64,000 nucleotides of DNA from Comamonadaceae bacterium (lineage in GTDB: Bacteria > Pseudomonadota > Gammaproteobacteria > Burkholderiales > Burkholderiaceae_C). The stretch spans positions 39,915-103,914 of the forward strand of contig JAIXPL010000031.1 of NCBI GenBank assembly GCA_027486255.1, given 5' to 3'. Below the pieces are notes generated by a model. It searched no databases and had not been told where the DNA came from. It saw only the letters and a program-made list of their open reading frames with translations. Position numbers and translations under genes: made by a program. Each line of letters begins with the position of its first letter. The first letter of the stretch is position 1. Below are positions 40,501 to 49,035 of this stretch, in pieces.

Positions 40501-40625
40501 CCGTCATCGGCGGCCTGATCACCTCCACGGTGCTCAGCCTCCTGGTGGTGCCGGCGGTGTTTCTCTACATCGACGACGTGGCGCAGTGGCTGCGGCGTCT
40601 GGTTGGCCGGCTGAAGCAACATTAA
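37554..40625 (+). CDS. RND multidrug efflux pump, inner-membrane subunit (HAE1 type)
   Basis: Proton-driven AcrB/MdtB-like exporter, 1023 residues, typical length. N-terminal SIRNPIPALMVFVLLTFAG, periplasmic porter domains after helix 1 and helix 7, the proton-relay acidic pair in GILVDDAIVEVENIVRH on helix 4, and LMLMGIATKNSILLVEYAI near the C-terminus. The Asp-Asp relay and overall pattern argue for drug or organic-solute efflux rather than CzcA-type metal efflux. Third gene of the operon; no local regulator gene is present. Confidence 0.95.
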   Translation: MNVSAWSIRNPIPALMVFVLLTFAGLLGFRAMKVQNFPDIDLPTVSVSTSLPGAAPAQLETEVARKLENALATVQGLKHLTTKVQDGGVIINAEFRLEKPVQEAVDDVRSAVARVRSELPGDVRDPIISKVDLAGQPVLAFTVSSPRRDEQALSWLVDNELSRKLLSVRGVGAVNRVGGVTRELRVALDPARLQALGATATEISRQLRQVQTDSAGGRTDLGGSEQPVRTLATVKSAAELARLELTLADGRRLRLDQVATVSDTVAEPRSAALFDGQPVVGFEVSRSRGESEVAVGAAVYKALDEFKRQHPDLVLTEAFNFVQPVQEEYDGSLKLLYEGAILAVVVVWLFLRDWRATLVSAVALPLSVIPAFIGMYMLGFSINVVTLLALSLVIGILVDDAIVEVENIVRHLRMGKSPYQAAMEAADEIGLAVVATTFTLIAVFLPTAFMSGIAGKFFKQFGWTAALAVFASLVVARMLTPMMSAYLLRPIVQAQEEPRWIRPYMVAAAWCLKHRFITMVGATLFFFGSVALIPLLSKGFIPPDDNSQTQVYLELPPGSTLIQTQAAAEQARRLMAGIAEVRHVYTTIGAGSAGTDPFAMPGAQEARKATLTVLLTPRQERVRKQAIEQRMRQALQQVPGVRSKVGLGGSGEKYILVLTGDDPVALQTAARAVEKDLRTIPGLGSVASSASLVRPEIAIRPDFARAADLGVSSSAMGETLRIATLGDYDTVLPKLNLPERQVPIVVKLEASARQDLAVLERLAVPSSKPGVGPVMLGQVARLEMTAGPAVIDRYDRARNVTMEIELSGLPLGVVTSAVAQLPAVRNLPPGVKVVEVGDAEVMGELFASFGLAMLTGVLCIYVVLVLLFKDFLHPVTILAALPLSLGGAFVGLLIAQKSFSMPSLIGLIMLMGIATKNSILLVEYAIVARRDHGMSRLEALLDACHKRVRPIVMTSIAMGAGMLPIAIGWGEADPSFRSPMAIAVIGGLITSTVLSLLVVPAVFLYIDDVAQWLRRLVGRLKQH

Positions 40626-40666
40626 GGGCTTCGGGCAGGTGCCCGAGCATGCGCCTGCCCTAGGCG

Positions 40667-41440
40667 CTACTGCGCCGAAACACCGTCCACAAAGACCTTG
40701 AGCTCGCCAGCTTCGAAGGGCTTCCAGTCCTCGTTCACCGTCAGCGGCGCGGTCACCACCACCGCCACCCGGTCTGTGGGCTGGGTGTGCTCGGCGAAGT
40801 TGATCGACAGGTCCTCGTCACTGAGCTGCGCATGCGCAAAGGGGTGGCGGCGCTCGAGGTAATGCAGCCGTGTCGAGGCATGGGCCCACAGGGCCTGGCC
40901 GTTGCTGAGCATGAAGTTGAAGGTGCCGTGCCCGGCGATCCGGGGCGCGAGTTCGCGCAGCGTGAGCGTGAGCTCGGCGATGTCGGGCACGCCTGCGTGT
41001 GACTTGGCCAGTTCCTGCATCAGCCAGCAGAAGGCCCGTTCGCTGTCGGTGCTGCCCACGGGTTGAAAGGCCGCATGCAGCCGGGGATGGAAATCTTCCA
41101 GGTGGCCGTTGTGCGCGAACACCCAGTAGCGTCCCCAGAGCTCGCGCACGAAGGGGTGGCAGTTCTCCAGCGCCACACGACCCTGCGTGGCCTTGCGGAT
41201 GTGCGCAATGACGTTGCGGCTTTGGATGGGGTAGCGGCGGATGAGCTCGGCCACCGGCGACTCGGAGGCCGGCTGGTGGTCAACGAAGTGCCGCAGACCC
41301 TTGTCATCGCCGCCCTCGAAGAAGGCGATGCCCCAGCCGTCGGCATGCTCGTCGGTGCGTCCGCCCCGCTGGGCAAAGCCCGTGAAGCTGAAGGCCACGT
41401 CCGTGGGCGTGTTGCAGTTCATGCCCAGCAGCTGGCACAT
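40667..41440 (-). CDS. Class II glutamine amidotransferase (YafJ-like)
   Basis: 257 residues with an N-terminal nucleophile cysteine (Cys2 in MCQLLGMNC) after Met removal, and the Ntn glutaminase segments RGGRTDEHADGWGIAFFEGG, HIRKATQGRVALENCHPF and FAHNGHLEDF. Such stand-alone proteins resemble the glutaminase domain of GlmS or PurF but lack a synthase domain; the acceptor is unknown. It converges with the RND pump gene; the spacer holds CGGGCA/TGCCCG and GGGCAGG/CCTGCCC inverted repeats without a T-run. Confidence 0.92.
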   Translation of the reverse strand: MCQLLGMNCNTPTDVAFSFTGFAQRGGRTDEHADGWGIAFFEGGDDKGLRHFVDHQPASESPVAELIRRYPIQSRNVIAHIRKATQGRVALENCHPFVRELWGRYWVFAHNGHLEDFHPRLHAAFQPVGSTDSERAFCWLMQELAKSHAGVPDIAELTLTLRELAPRIAGHGTFNFMLSNGQALWAHASTRLHYLERRHPFAHAQLSDEDLSINFAEHTQPTDRVAVVVTAPLTVNEDWKPFEAGELKVFVDGVSAQ

Positions 41441-41467
41441 GGCGTGAGGCCCCGGGGTGTGGGCGGA

Positions 41468-41659
41468 TCAGCTGCGGGGTTCGGACCAGAGCTTGCCGCC
41501 CGTGGACCAGTTCTCGCGCTTGATGTCGGTGATGACGATGTCCACCGACTCGGGCGAGCCACCCAGCACCTCGACGGTGACGCGGGTGATCTCTTCGACC
41601 AGTTTCTTTTTCTGCTCGTGCGTGCGGCCTTCGAACATCTCGATGTGGTACAGGGGCAT
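41468..41659 (-). CDS. 4-oxalocrotonate tautomerase family protein
   Basis: 63-residue tautomerase with the catalytic amino-terminal proline (Pro2, Pro1 after Met removal) and the supporting Arg12 (Arg11 of the mature chain). The size matches the short 4-OT subunits that assemble as hexamers. Typical members ketonise 2-hydroxymuconate in catechol meta-cleavage; no meta-cleavage genes lie beside it, so its own substrate is open. It lies 27 bp before the amidotransferase start on the same strand. Confidence 0.93.
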   Translation of the reverse strand: MPLYHIEMFEGRTHEQKKKLVEEITRVTVEVLGGSPESVDIVITDIKRENWSTGGKLWSEPRS

Positions 41660-41779
41660 GGTGGGGTCTCCTTGAACAAGCCCAGCATCATAAAAGCTGG
41701 CCAGACCATGGCCTGTTCAGCCCCCCAGAGAGGTCTTTGCCGCCTGCTGGGCGCATGAGCTGTTCAAGCTGCACATCAT

Positions 41780-42517
41780 TTACGGACTGCTCAGGTGCAC
41801 GGGCGCCAGGCTGGACCACCAGGCCTCGTAGATGCTGCGGTCAGCCTGGTAGCAGGGGCAGGCGGCCTGCGCCAGCGCCGCCTCGTCCAGCAGCATCATG
41901 TAGCCGCGGCTGTAGCTGATGTGGCCGCGCAGTTGCAGCCGCCGCGCGCACTGGGTCACACTTTCGCGGCGGGCACTGAGCATCAGCGCCAGGGCCTCGT
42001 GGGTGAGGAACAGTTCGCTGGCATGCGCCCGGTCGCGCGCCATGAGCAGCCAGCGGGCCAGGCGCTGCTCCACGCTGTGGTGTTTGAGGCAGGCCGCCTG
42101 CCGGGCCAGTTGGCGCTGGCACACCTCGGCATAGCCCCGCAGCACTTGGCCCAGCGCCGCACTCGAGGCGAGTTGGCGAAGCAGGGCCTGTGCCCCGATG
42201 CGGAAGGCGCGGCCCGTGCCTTGCGTGCGGCAACTGAAGGCCGCGCAGGGCGCGTCCAGCACCAGCGAGGTGCTGAACATCCCCTCGTTGCCCACCAGCC
42301 CCATCTCCAGGGCCTCATCGCCGTCCAGGGGCAGCTGCAGGGAGACAAAGCCTTCTACGGGGAACCAGGCATGCGCCATGCGCTCACCGGCGACCATCAC
42401 CACCGCCTGCGCCTGGAGCTCGACCATGTCGCACTGGGCCAAGAGCGCAGCACGGTCCAGGGGCGGCAGGATGGCGAGCAGGCGGTTGGCCAGCGAGAGG
42501 TTGGAGGGAAGGGCCAT
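41780..42517 (-). CDS. Crp/Fnr family transcriptional regulator
   Basis: 245 residues from the ATG at 42517; the open frame continues 45 codons further but without family similarity. An N-terminal cNMP-binding-like beta-roll (about 20-130) is followed by a long helix and a C-terminal Crp helix-turn-helix, FLTHEALALMLSARRESVTQCARRLQLRGHISY. The sensing pocket lacks the FNR cysteine cluster and the recognisable cAMP phosphate-binding arginine motif, so the ligand is unknown. Divergent from gspD across about 400 bp. Confidence 0.85.
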   Translation of the reverse strand: MALPSNLSLANRLLAILPPLDRAALLAQCDMVELQAQAVVMVAGERMAHAWFPVEGFVSLQLPLDGDEALEMGLVGNEGMFSTSLVLDAPCAAFSCRTQGTGRAFRIGAQALLRQLASSAALGQVLRGYAEVCQRQLARQAACLKHHSVEQRLARWLLMARDRAHASELFLTHEALALMLSARRESVTQCARRLQLRGHISYSRGYMMLLDEAALAQAACPCYQADRSIYEAWWSSLAPVHLSSP

Positions 42518-42912
42518 GGCCGTATGAAGAAGGCCCGATTGCAGCGCAAGACCCTGCGCGCCCCCACCACCAAAGTGCAAGCAGGTGTAGCGCGCGCGGC
42601 GCTCGATGCCGCACTGCCCAGGGGTCAGCGAGTGTGAAGCTGCCGATACCAAGGCTTACCTTCGCCCCTGTTTCGTTACCAACAAGCCCCAGGTGGCCAG
42701 CTTCATGCGGCCGCCCATGACAGCCGACAGGCTGCGCCCGCGTGGTCTTTTTCTGGTCCGCGGTAGGCGCCCAGCCCAGGGCTTGGTGTGCCAGCACACA
42801 CACGCAGCGCGCGCCTCCAGGCTCCGCCAAAGTGTGGGTCTTAAGTTCACAGTGCATGGCGGTGGTGCACCGCACCTTCTACGCCAGCGCCTGTGCGCCA
42901 ACTTCGTTTGCC
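42518..42912. other. crp-like/gspD divergent intergenic region
   Basis: About 395 bp without a credible gene if the chosen starts are right. Short open frames on both strands here are Arg/Pro-rich and look like GC shadows. It must contain both promoters, but I see no convincing sigma-70 pair. A GTGCA/TGCAC inverted repeat lies near 42851-42869. An alternative gspD start at 42856 would shorten the gap. Confidence 0.5.
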
Positions 42913-45156
42913 ATGACACCATTTCGCATCCTGCGGCCACGCGCTGGCCTGGCAACAGCCTTCTCGGCCCTGTTCTGCCTGCTGGCCACCGCCCCGGGCC
43001 TGCTGCAGGCGACGCCGCCCCAGCCCGCGGCGGCGCGCCGCACCGAGCCGGTGACGCTTCATTTCAACAACGCCGAGATCGAGGCCGTGGCCCGCACCCT
43101 GGCCACAATCACCGGTCGCAACGTGGTGCTTGACCCGCGCGTCAAGGGCACGCTGAGCCTGAACATTGACCAAGCGGTCTCGCCACAGGAAGCCTTCAAC
43201 CAGTTCGCGGCGCAGCTGCGCCTGCAGGGCTTTGCCGTGGTGCAGGCCGATGGCCTCTACAAGATCGTGCCCGAGGCCGATGCCAAGCTGCAAACCGCCG
43301 GCGTGTCGGCCGGCGCCGTGGCCGGCGGCAGCAACCAGATCGTCACGCAGATTTTTCGTCTGAGTCACGAGAACGCCAACAACCTGGTGCCGGTGCTGCG
43401 GCCGCTGATCAGTCCCAACAACAGCCTGAACGTGAACCCGGGCACCAATTCGCTGGTGATCACGGACTACGCCGACAACCTGCGCCGCATCGGCCGCATC
43501 ATCGCCGCCTTGGATGTGGCCAACGCCGGCGACGTGGAGGTGATCCCGCTGCGCCACGCGCTGGCCTCTGAGCTTGCGCCCATGGTGGCGCGTTTGTTGG
43601 AGTCTGGTAGCGGCCAGGGCGCCTCGGCCCAGGGTGCCGGCCAGGGCGGTGGCGAGTCGTTCCGCACCACGCTGCTGGCCGAGCCGCGCGGCAATGCGCT
43701 GATCCTGCGCGCGGCCAACCCGGCGCGCCTGGCCCTGGTGCGCAGCCTGGTGGACAAGCTGGACCGGCCGGCCCTGTCCAGCGGCGACGACGCCGTGGGC
43801 CACATCCACGTGGTGCACCTGAAGAATGCCGATGCCACGCAGCTGGCGCAGACCCTGCGCGGTGTGTTGGCGGCCGAGCCTACCCAGGCGGCCAGTGCCG
43901 GGGCGGGTGTGGGCACGCCGGTGTCTGCGCAGCCGGGTGCGGTGGGGGCGCGGCCGGCCAGCACGGGCGGGCAGATTCAGGCTGACCCGGCCACCAACTC
44001 GCTGATCATCACCGCACCCGCCCCCCAATACCGACAGCTGCGCGCCGTCATCGACCGCCTGGACGGGCGGCGTGCGCAGGTGTGGGTGGAGAGCCTGATC
44101 GCTGAGGTGAACAGCGACAAAGCGGCTGAGTTCGGCATCCAGTGGCAGGGCCCGCTGGGCCGCAACGGCAGCGGTGTGATTGGCCTGCTGGGCACCAACT
44201 TTGGCACGGTCGGCAACAACATCTTGAACCTGGCCACCCAGGGCCTGGCCGGCACCACGGCCAATGGCGTGGCGCCGGGCACGGGCCTGAACGTGGGCGC
44301 GCTGCAGCGCGTCAATGGCGTGTACGTGCTGGGCTTTCTCGCGCGTGCGCTGGAGCAGACGGGCAGCGGCAACATCCTGTCCACCCCCAACCTGCTGACC
44401 CTGGACAACGAAGAGGCGCGCATTGTCATTGGCCAGAACGTGCCCTTCGTGACGGGCCGCTACACCAACACCGGCGTGGTGAGCAACGGCGTGGTCAACC
44501 CCTTCCAGACCATCGAGCGGCGCGACGTGGGCCTGACGCTGCGCGTGCGCCCGCAGATCAGCGAGAGTGGCAGCATCAAGATGGCCATCTCGCAGGAGGT
44601 CAGCAGCGTGCAGCCCTCCTCGGTGAATGCGCTCTCGGGCCCCATCACCAACAAGCGCTCCATCGACTCCAATGTGCTGGTGGAGGACGGCGCCATTGTG
44701 GTGCTGGGCGGCTTGCTGCAGGACGACTATGCCGACAACGAGGAGCGCGTGCCCTTGCTGGCCAACCTGCCGATCCTGGGCCACCTTTTCAAGAGCCGCT
44801 CGCGCTCGCGCAAGAAGACCAATCTGATGGTGTTTCTGCGCCCGGTGGTGGTGCGCGACGCCACCGCCACGGACGAGCTCACGCTCGACCGTTATGAGCT
44901 CATGCGCGTCCAGCAGGGCCAGGGTCAGGGCGCGCCCCATCCGCTGCTGCCGGTGCCCGCGCCCACCGGGCTGCCGCCCTGGCCTGGCCGCGAGGCGCCG
45001 CGGCCCGCAGCGACCCAGCCAGTGGCCCCGCAGCCCCCGTCGTCGGCCGGGCCACTGCCTTCGACCGAGACCCTACCACCCATGAACCCCGGCTCTCCCT
45101 GGCAGCCGCGCGAGACCCCGGCGCCGCTCTTGTCGCCGTCCAACCCGCCGAGGTGA
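42913..45156 (+). CDS. gspD: GspD, type II secretion secretin
   Basis: Outer-membrane multimeric channel of the type II secretion system. 747 residues: signal peptide to about residue 33 (LATAFSALFCLLATAPGLLQA), then the N0 domain (VTLHFNNAEIEAVARTLATITGRNVVLD), the N1-N3 repeats and the secretin domain with VPFVTGRYTN and the conserved VLGGLLQDD...VPLLANLPILGHLF. The last ~80 residues are an unusual Pro-rich tail. The ATG at 42913 was chosen because the signal peptide starts there; 42856 is possible. gspC is not upstream. Confidence 0.94.
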   Translation: MTPFRILRPRAGLATAFSALFCLLATAPGLLQATPPQPAAARRTEPVTLHFNNAEIEAVARTLATITGRNVVLDPRVKGTLSLNIDQAVSPQEAFNQFAAQLRLQGFAVVQADGLYKIVPEADAKLQTAGVSAGAVAGGSNQIVTQIFRLSHENANNLVPVLRPLISPNNSLNVNPGTNSLVITDYADNLRRIGRIIAALDVANAGDVEVIPLRHALASELAPMVARLLESGSGQGASAQGAGQGGGESFRTTLLAEPRGNALILRAANPARLALVRSLVDKLDRPALSSGDDAVGHIHVVHLKNADATQLAQTLRGVLAAEPTQAASAGAGVGTPVSAQPGAVGARPASTGGQIQADPATNSLIITAPAPQYRQLRAVIDRLDGRRAQVWVESLIAEVNSDKAAEFGIQWQGPLGRNGSGVIGLLGTNFGTVGNNILNLATQGLAGTTANGVAPGTGLNVGALQRVNGVYVLGFLARALEQTGSGNILSTPNLLTLDNEEARIVIGQNVPFVTGRYTNTGVVSNGVVNPFQTIERRDVGLTLRVRPQISESGSIKMAISQEVSSVQPSSVNALSGPITNKRSIDSNVLVEDGAIVVLGGLLQDDYADNEERVPLLANLPILGHLFKSRSRSRKKTNLMVFLRPVVVRDATATDELTLDRYELMRVQQGQGQGAPHPLLPVPAPTGLPPWPGREAPRPAATQPVAPQPPSSAGPLPSTETLPPMNPGSPWQPRETPAPLLSPSNPPR

Positions 45157-45164
45157 CGCTGCGC

Positions 45165-46556
45165 ATGGCCGCCTATCCGCTGCCCTATGCCTTTGCCCGC
45201 GCCCACCAGCTGCTGCTGGAGGACAGCGAGGGCGGCCTGACCCTGTGGCACCACGGCGCGCCCGTGTCTGGCGCCTTCAGCGAGGTGCTGCGCAAGCACG
45301 CCGTACAGCACGTGCAGCAGGCCCAGGAGCCCTGGCTGGCGCAGCGCATCAGCAGCGTCTATGCCCAGGCCGAGTCCAGTGCGGCCACGGTGGTGAGCGA
45401 GGTGGAGAACGATGCCGACCTTGCGAGCCTCTTGCAGGACCTGCCGGCGGTGGAGGACCTGCTGGCCACCGACGACGACGCGCCCATCATTCGCCTGCTC
45501 AACGCGCTCCTCACCCAGGCCGCGCGCGACGGTGCCAGCGACATCCATATCGAGCCCTACGAACGCCACTCGGCCGTGCGCTTTCGCGTCGATGGCCTGC
45601 TGCGCGAGGTGGTGCAGCCCAACCGTGCGCTGCACGCCGCGCTGATCTCGCGCCTGAAGATCATGGCCGACCTCGATATTGCTGAAAAGCGGCTGCCGCA
45701 GGATGGCCGCATCTCGCTGCGCATGGGCACTCGCGCCGTGGATGTGCGCGTCTCCACCCTGCCTAATGCGCATGGCGAGCGTGCCGTGCTGCGCCTGCTC
45801 GACAAGAGCGGTGAGCGCCTGAGTCTGGAGGCCGTGGGCATGGGCGGGCGCACGCTCGAGCGCTTTGACAAGCTGCTGGGCCAGCCGCACGGCATCGTGC
45901 TGGTGACTGGGCCCACGGGCTCGGGCAAGACCACCACGCTGTATGCCGCGCTCAGCCGCTTCGATGCCCACCAGGCCAACATCATGACGGTGGAGGACCC
46001 CATTGAATACGAGCTGCCCGGGGTGGGCCAGACACAGGTGAACAGCCGCATCGACCTGGACTTTGCCAAAGCGCTGCGCGCCATCCTGCGGCAGGACCCG
46101 GACATCATCATGATTGGCGAGATTCGCGACTTCGAGACGGCGCAGATCGCCATCCAGGCCTCGTTGACGGGCCATCTGGTGCTGGCCACCCTGCACACCA
46201 ACGACGCAGCCAGCGCTGTCACGCGCCTGACCGACATGGGGATAGATCCTTTTTTGCTGAGCTCCTCGCTGCTGGGCGTGCTGGCCCAGCGCCTGGTGCG
46301 CAAGCTGTGCACGGCCTGCGCGGGAGCCGGCTGCGCAGCCTGCGCCCGCTCGGGCTACGCCGGGCGCACGGGTGTGTTCGAGCTGCTGGTGGCCAACGCG
46401 GCAATCAGCCAGCTCATCCATGAGCGTGCGCCCGAAGCCCAGCTGCGCGAGGCGGCACTGGCCGGCGGCATGCAGCTCATGCGCGACGATGCCGAGCGCC
46501 TGGTGCAGGCGGGCATCACCACACGCGCCGAAGTCGCACGCGTGACGCGCGATTGA
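45165..46556 (+). CDS. gspE: GspE, type II secretion ATPase
   Basis: Cytoplasmic hexameric ATPase powering pseudopilus assembly. 463 residues from ATG 45165, which follows GAGGTG at good spacing; a GTG at 45153 overlapping the gspD stop is the alternative. N1E-like N-terminus, then DGASDIHIEPYERHSAVRFRVDGLLREV, Walker A GPTGSGKTTT, Asp box, Walker B DIIMIGEIRD and HTNDAASAVTRL. The zinc-binding region is compressed to CxxC-x4-CxxC. Shorter than most GspE proteins (about 500 or more). Confidence 0.95.
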   Translation: MAAYPLPYAFARAHQLLLEDSEGGLTLWHHGAPVSGAFSEVLRKHAVQHVQQAQEPWLAQRISSVYAQAESSAATVVSEVENDADLASLLQDLPAVEDLLATDDDAPIIRLLNALLTQAARDGASDIHIEPYERHSAVRFRVDGLLREVVQPNRALHAALISRLKIMADLDIAEKRLPQDGRISLRMGTRAVDVRVSTLPNAHGERAVLRLLDKSGERLSLEAVGMGGRTLERFDKLLGQPHGIVLVTGPTGSGKTTTLYAALSRFDAHQANIMTVEDPIEYELPGVGQTQVNSRIDLDFAKALRAILRQDPDIIMIGEIRDFETAQIAIQASLTGHLVLATLHTNDAASAVTRLTDMGIDPFLLSSSLLGVLAQRLVRKLCTACAGAGCAACARSGYAGRTGVFELLVANAAISQLIHERAPEAQLREAALAGGMQLMRDDAERLVQAGITTRAEVARVTRD

Positions 46557-46620
46557 GCCCTTGAATTTTTCCCGGGCTGCGCTCAGTCTGTGAGGTCCAC
46601 ACTCCATGATGGCCTGATGC

Positions 46621-47856
46621 ATGCCCGCTTACTCCTACGAAGCACTGAACCTGCAGGGACAGCTGTGCAAGGGCCTGGTCGAGGCCGACAGCATGCGCGT
46701 AGCGCGCACCGTACTGCGCACCCAGACCCTGATCCCGCTGCGGGTAGAGCCCGTGCACGGCGTGGGCTTGCGCACCGCGGCGCCCGGCCGGGGCCTGCAG
46801 CGCGTGGTTTTCCAGGCCCGGGCCTTTGCGCCTTCGGCTCTGGCCGTGTGGACGCGTCAGCTCGCTGGCCTCGTGGCCTCGGGCCTGCCGCTGGAGCGGG
46901 CCTTGACGGCTCTGGTCGACGAGTCGGAGGATGCGCGCCAAAAGGCGGTGGTGGCCGCCTTGCGTGCCGATGTGAATGGCGGCGCCTCGCTCGCCGCTTG
47001 CCTGGCGCAGCATCCGCGCGAATTTCCTTCGGTGTATGTGAGCGTGGTCAGCGCAGGCGAGGCCAGCGGCCGCCTGGGCCTGGTGCTGCAGCGCCTGGCC
47101 GACGACCTGGACGAGGCCCAGCAGCTGCGAGCCAAGTTGCTCGGGGCGGCGCTTTATCCCGCCCTCGTCACGGTGATTTCGCTGCTCATCGTGGGCTTCC
47201 TGGTGAGCTACGTGGTGCCGCAGATCGCTTCGGTCTTCATTGGCAGCCAGCGGCGCCTGCCCTGGATCACCACCGCCCTGCTGGCTGTCAGCGACGTGGT
47301 GCGCGCCTGGGGCTGGCTGATGCTGGTGGGCGTGGCAGCGGCTGGCCTGGGCGCGAAGTTTGCCTTGCGGCACCATGCCTTTGGCCAGCGCTTTGATGCC
47401 GCTTGGCTGCGCCTGCCGCTCATCGGCCGGCTTTCGCGCCACTACAACGCCGCGCGCTTTGCCGGCACCTTGGCCATGCTGGTGGGTGCCGGCGTGCCCA
47501 TCCTCAAGGCCCTGCAGGCCGCAGCCCACACCCTCTCGAACAGGGCCATGCAGGCTGATGCGCTCGATGCCCTGGACCGCGTGCGCGAGGGCGCGCCTCT
47601 GGGCTTGGCGATTGCTCAGAAAAAACGCTTTCCGGGCCTGCTGGCCATGTTTTCGCGCCTGGGTGAGCAGACGGGCGAGCTACCCCTGATGCTGCAGCGC
47701 GCCGCGACTCAGCTGTCCAGTGAGGTGCAGCGCCGTGCCATGAACCTGGCCACCTTGCTCGAACCCCTGCTGATTGTGGCCATGGGCGCGGCGGTCATGC
47801 TCATCGTGCTGGCCATCCTCTTGCCCATCATTGAGCTCAACCAGCTGGTGCGCTGA
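46621..47856 (+). CDS. gspF: GspF, type II secretion inner-membrane platform protein
   Basis: 411-residue polytopic platform protein that binds GspE and GspL. It starts MPAYSYEALNLQGQ, typical of GspF; two homologous cytoplasmic T2SSF domains (about 70-190 and 275-395), each followed by membrane helices, contain SGLPLERALTALVDES and VGAGVPILKALQAAA. The end ILLPIIELNQLV is family-typical. The remaining gsp genes (pseudopilins, C, K-N) are not in the window, so they must lie elsewhere if the system is functional. Confidence 0.95.
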   Translation: MPAYSYEALNLQGQLCKGLVEADSMRVARTVLRTQTLIPLRVEPVHGVGLRTAAPGRGLQRVVFQARAFAPSALAVWTRQLAGLVASGLPLERALTALVDESEDARQKAVVAALRADVNGGASLAACLAQHPREFPSVYVSVVSAGEASGRLGLVLQRLADDLDEAQQLRAKLLGAALYPALVTVISLLIVGFLVSYVVPQIASVFIGSQRRLPWITTALLAVSDVVRAWGWLMLVGVAAAGLGAKFALRHHAFGQRFDAAWLRLPLIGRLSRHYNAARFAGTLAMLVGAGVPILKALQAAAHTLSNRAMQADALDALDRVREGAPLGLAIAQKKRFPGLLAMFSRLGEQTGELPLMLQRAATQLSSEVQRRAMNLATLLEPLLIVAMGAAVMLIVLAILLPIIELNQLVR

Positions 47857-47868
47857 ACAGCGGCACCC

Positions 47869-48636
47869 TCATGGCGCCTGAAAGCCTCCGGCCCGGTAGG
47901 TGAGCACCAGGGTGTCGCGGTGGCCCAGGCCCTCGCCGCTGGGCTGGATGGGCGTGGTTTCGTGGACCACGCGCCGGTCGTCCAGCAGCAAGGTGGTGAG
48001 CGGCTCGGTCATGAGAAAGCGCAGGCCCTGCGGGCCCTCGGCCTCGAAGACCCGCGATTCACCGCCCTTGACGCCTTGGCGCCCGATGAGCATCACCACC
48101 ACGAAGTCCACGCCGTCGCGGTGCGCACCCTCCGGCGTGGGACGGCCCACACCGCCAGCGGTGTCGATGCGAAAAGGGTGTGCCTCGATGAACCACTGCG
48201 TGACCGGCCGCACCTGGGCAAAGAGCTGGCCCAGGGCCTGCAAGAGCGCGAGCCAAGCGGGGGCTTGGGCCATCTGGGCTTCGAGGGGGTCAAACCAGCG
48301 CTCATAGCCGCCGTGCAGCGCGTTGTAGTCCGTGGGCTGCCAGTGGGCGCGGTGCGGCTGCAGCGCAACCGTGCCGCTGCCGAGCGACTGCACGTAACAG
48401 CTGTGCCGCCGGTGGCGGTAGCGCCCGCCGTCGCGCAGGTGTGCATCCGGCGGCAGCCGGTCCCAGGCGGGCAGCAGCTCGGTGAAGGCCTGGGACCAGG
48501 GCAGCGGCAGGCCCAGGGCCTGCTCCAGCTGCTGCTGCGCAAGATAGGCCAGGCCTTGGGCCTGCAGGGCCTGGGCCGGCGTGGTGGGGAGAGCAAGTTC
48601 CAGCATGGCCGGCAATTGTCGGGCAAGCCCGTGCAT
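47869..48636 (-). CDS. 2OG-Fe(II) dioxygenase family protein
   Basis: 255 residues resembling the 2OG-Fe dioxygenase group that includes L-isoleucine hydroxylases. The iron facial triad is visible as His-x-Asp in EGAHRDGVDF and a distal His in RRVVHETTPI; RDTLVLTYR near the end supplies the 2-oxoglutarate-binding Arg. An ATG ten codons in (48606) is an alternative start. Probably hydroxylates a free amino acid or small molecule, but the substrate is not predictable. Convergent with gspF (12-bp gap). Confidence 0.83.
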   Translation of the reverse strand: MHGLARQLPAMLELALPTTPAQALQAQGLAYLAQQQLEQALGLPLPWSQAFTELLPAWDRLPPDAHLRDGGRYRHRRHSCYVQSLGSGTVALQPHRAHWQPTDYNALHGGYERWFDPLEAQMAQAPAWLALLQALGQLFAQVRPVTQWFIEAHPFRIDTAGGVGRPTPEGAHRDGVDFVVVMLIGRQGVKGGESRVFEAEGPQGLRFLMTEPLTTLLLDDRRVVHETTPIQPSGEGLGHRDTLVLTYRAGGFQAP

Positions 48637-48706
48637 CTGCCGCCCGTGGCTGACAGACCTGGGCGATGGCGCAGCCCATAATGATCTGGACCCTTAGGAG
48701 AGCGCC

Positions 48707-49033
48707 ATGCTGTACCGATTCAAATCCAAGAACTTGGCCGACGTGGTCATGCTTGAGCCCAATGGCAAGCGTGTGCTCGAAGTCATCGGCAAGGACCCGG
48801 GGCCCCAGGGCATCATCCTGCCCGAGCAAATGCCCGATGCCATCGTGGCCTTGCGTGCGGCTGTGGAGCAGGAGGAGCGCGAGTTCGCTGAGGCCAAGGC
48901 CGCCTTCAATGCGGGAGACAGCAGTGAGCCGCCCCACGGCGATGGGGTGAGCCTGCGTCAGCGCACCAAGCCCTTCATCGAGATGCTCAGCTTTTGCCAC
49001 CAGCAGGGTGACTCGGTGGTCTGGGGCGTCTGA
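48707..49033 (+). CDS. DUF1840 family protein
   Basis: 108-residue protein matching the DUF1840 pattern found in betaproteobacteria: MLYRFKSKNLADVVML at the start, IILPEQMPDAIVALRAAVEQEE in the middle and PFIEMLSFCHQQGDSVVWGV at the end. A clear AGGAG precedes the ATG. Function unknown; no signal peptide or membrane segment. It is divergent from the dioxygenase gene. Confidence 0.85.
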   Translation: MLYRFKSKNLADVVMLEPNGKRVLEVIGKDPGPQGIILPEQMPDAIVALRAAVEQEEREFAEAKAAFNAGDSSEPPHGDGVSLRQRTKPFIEMLSFCHQQGDSVVWGV

Positions 49034-49035
49034 GC

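Noticed and set aside
37563..40622. 1019-codon open frame antisense to the RND pump gene
   Set aside because: His/Gln/Gly-rich composition typical of the complementary strand of a high-GC gene; the plus strand has full RND motifs.
42656..42955. 99-codon minus-strand ORF in the crp-like/gspD gap
   Set aside because: Arg/Trp/Cys-rich, no ribosome site, overlaps the gspD start; looks like a GC-driven open frame.
42847..44940. 697-codon open frame antisense to gspD
   Set aside because: Shadow composition; the secretin reading is unambiguous.
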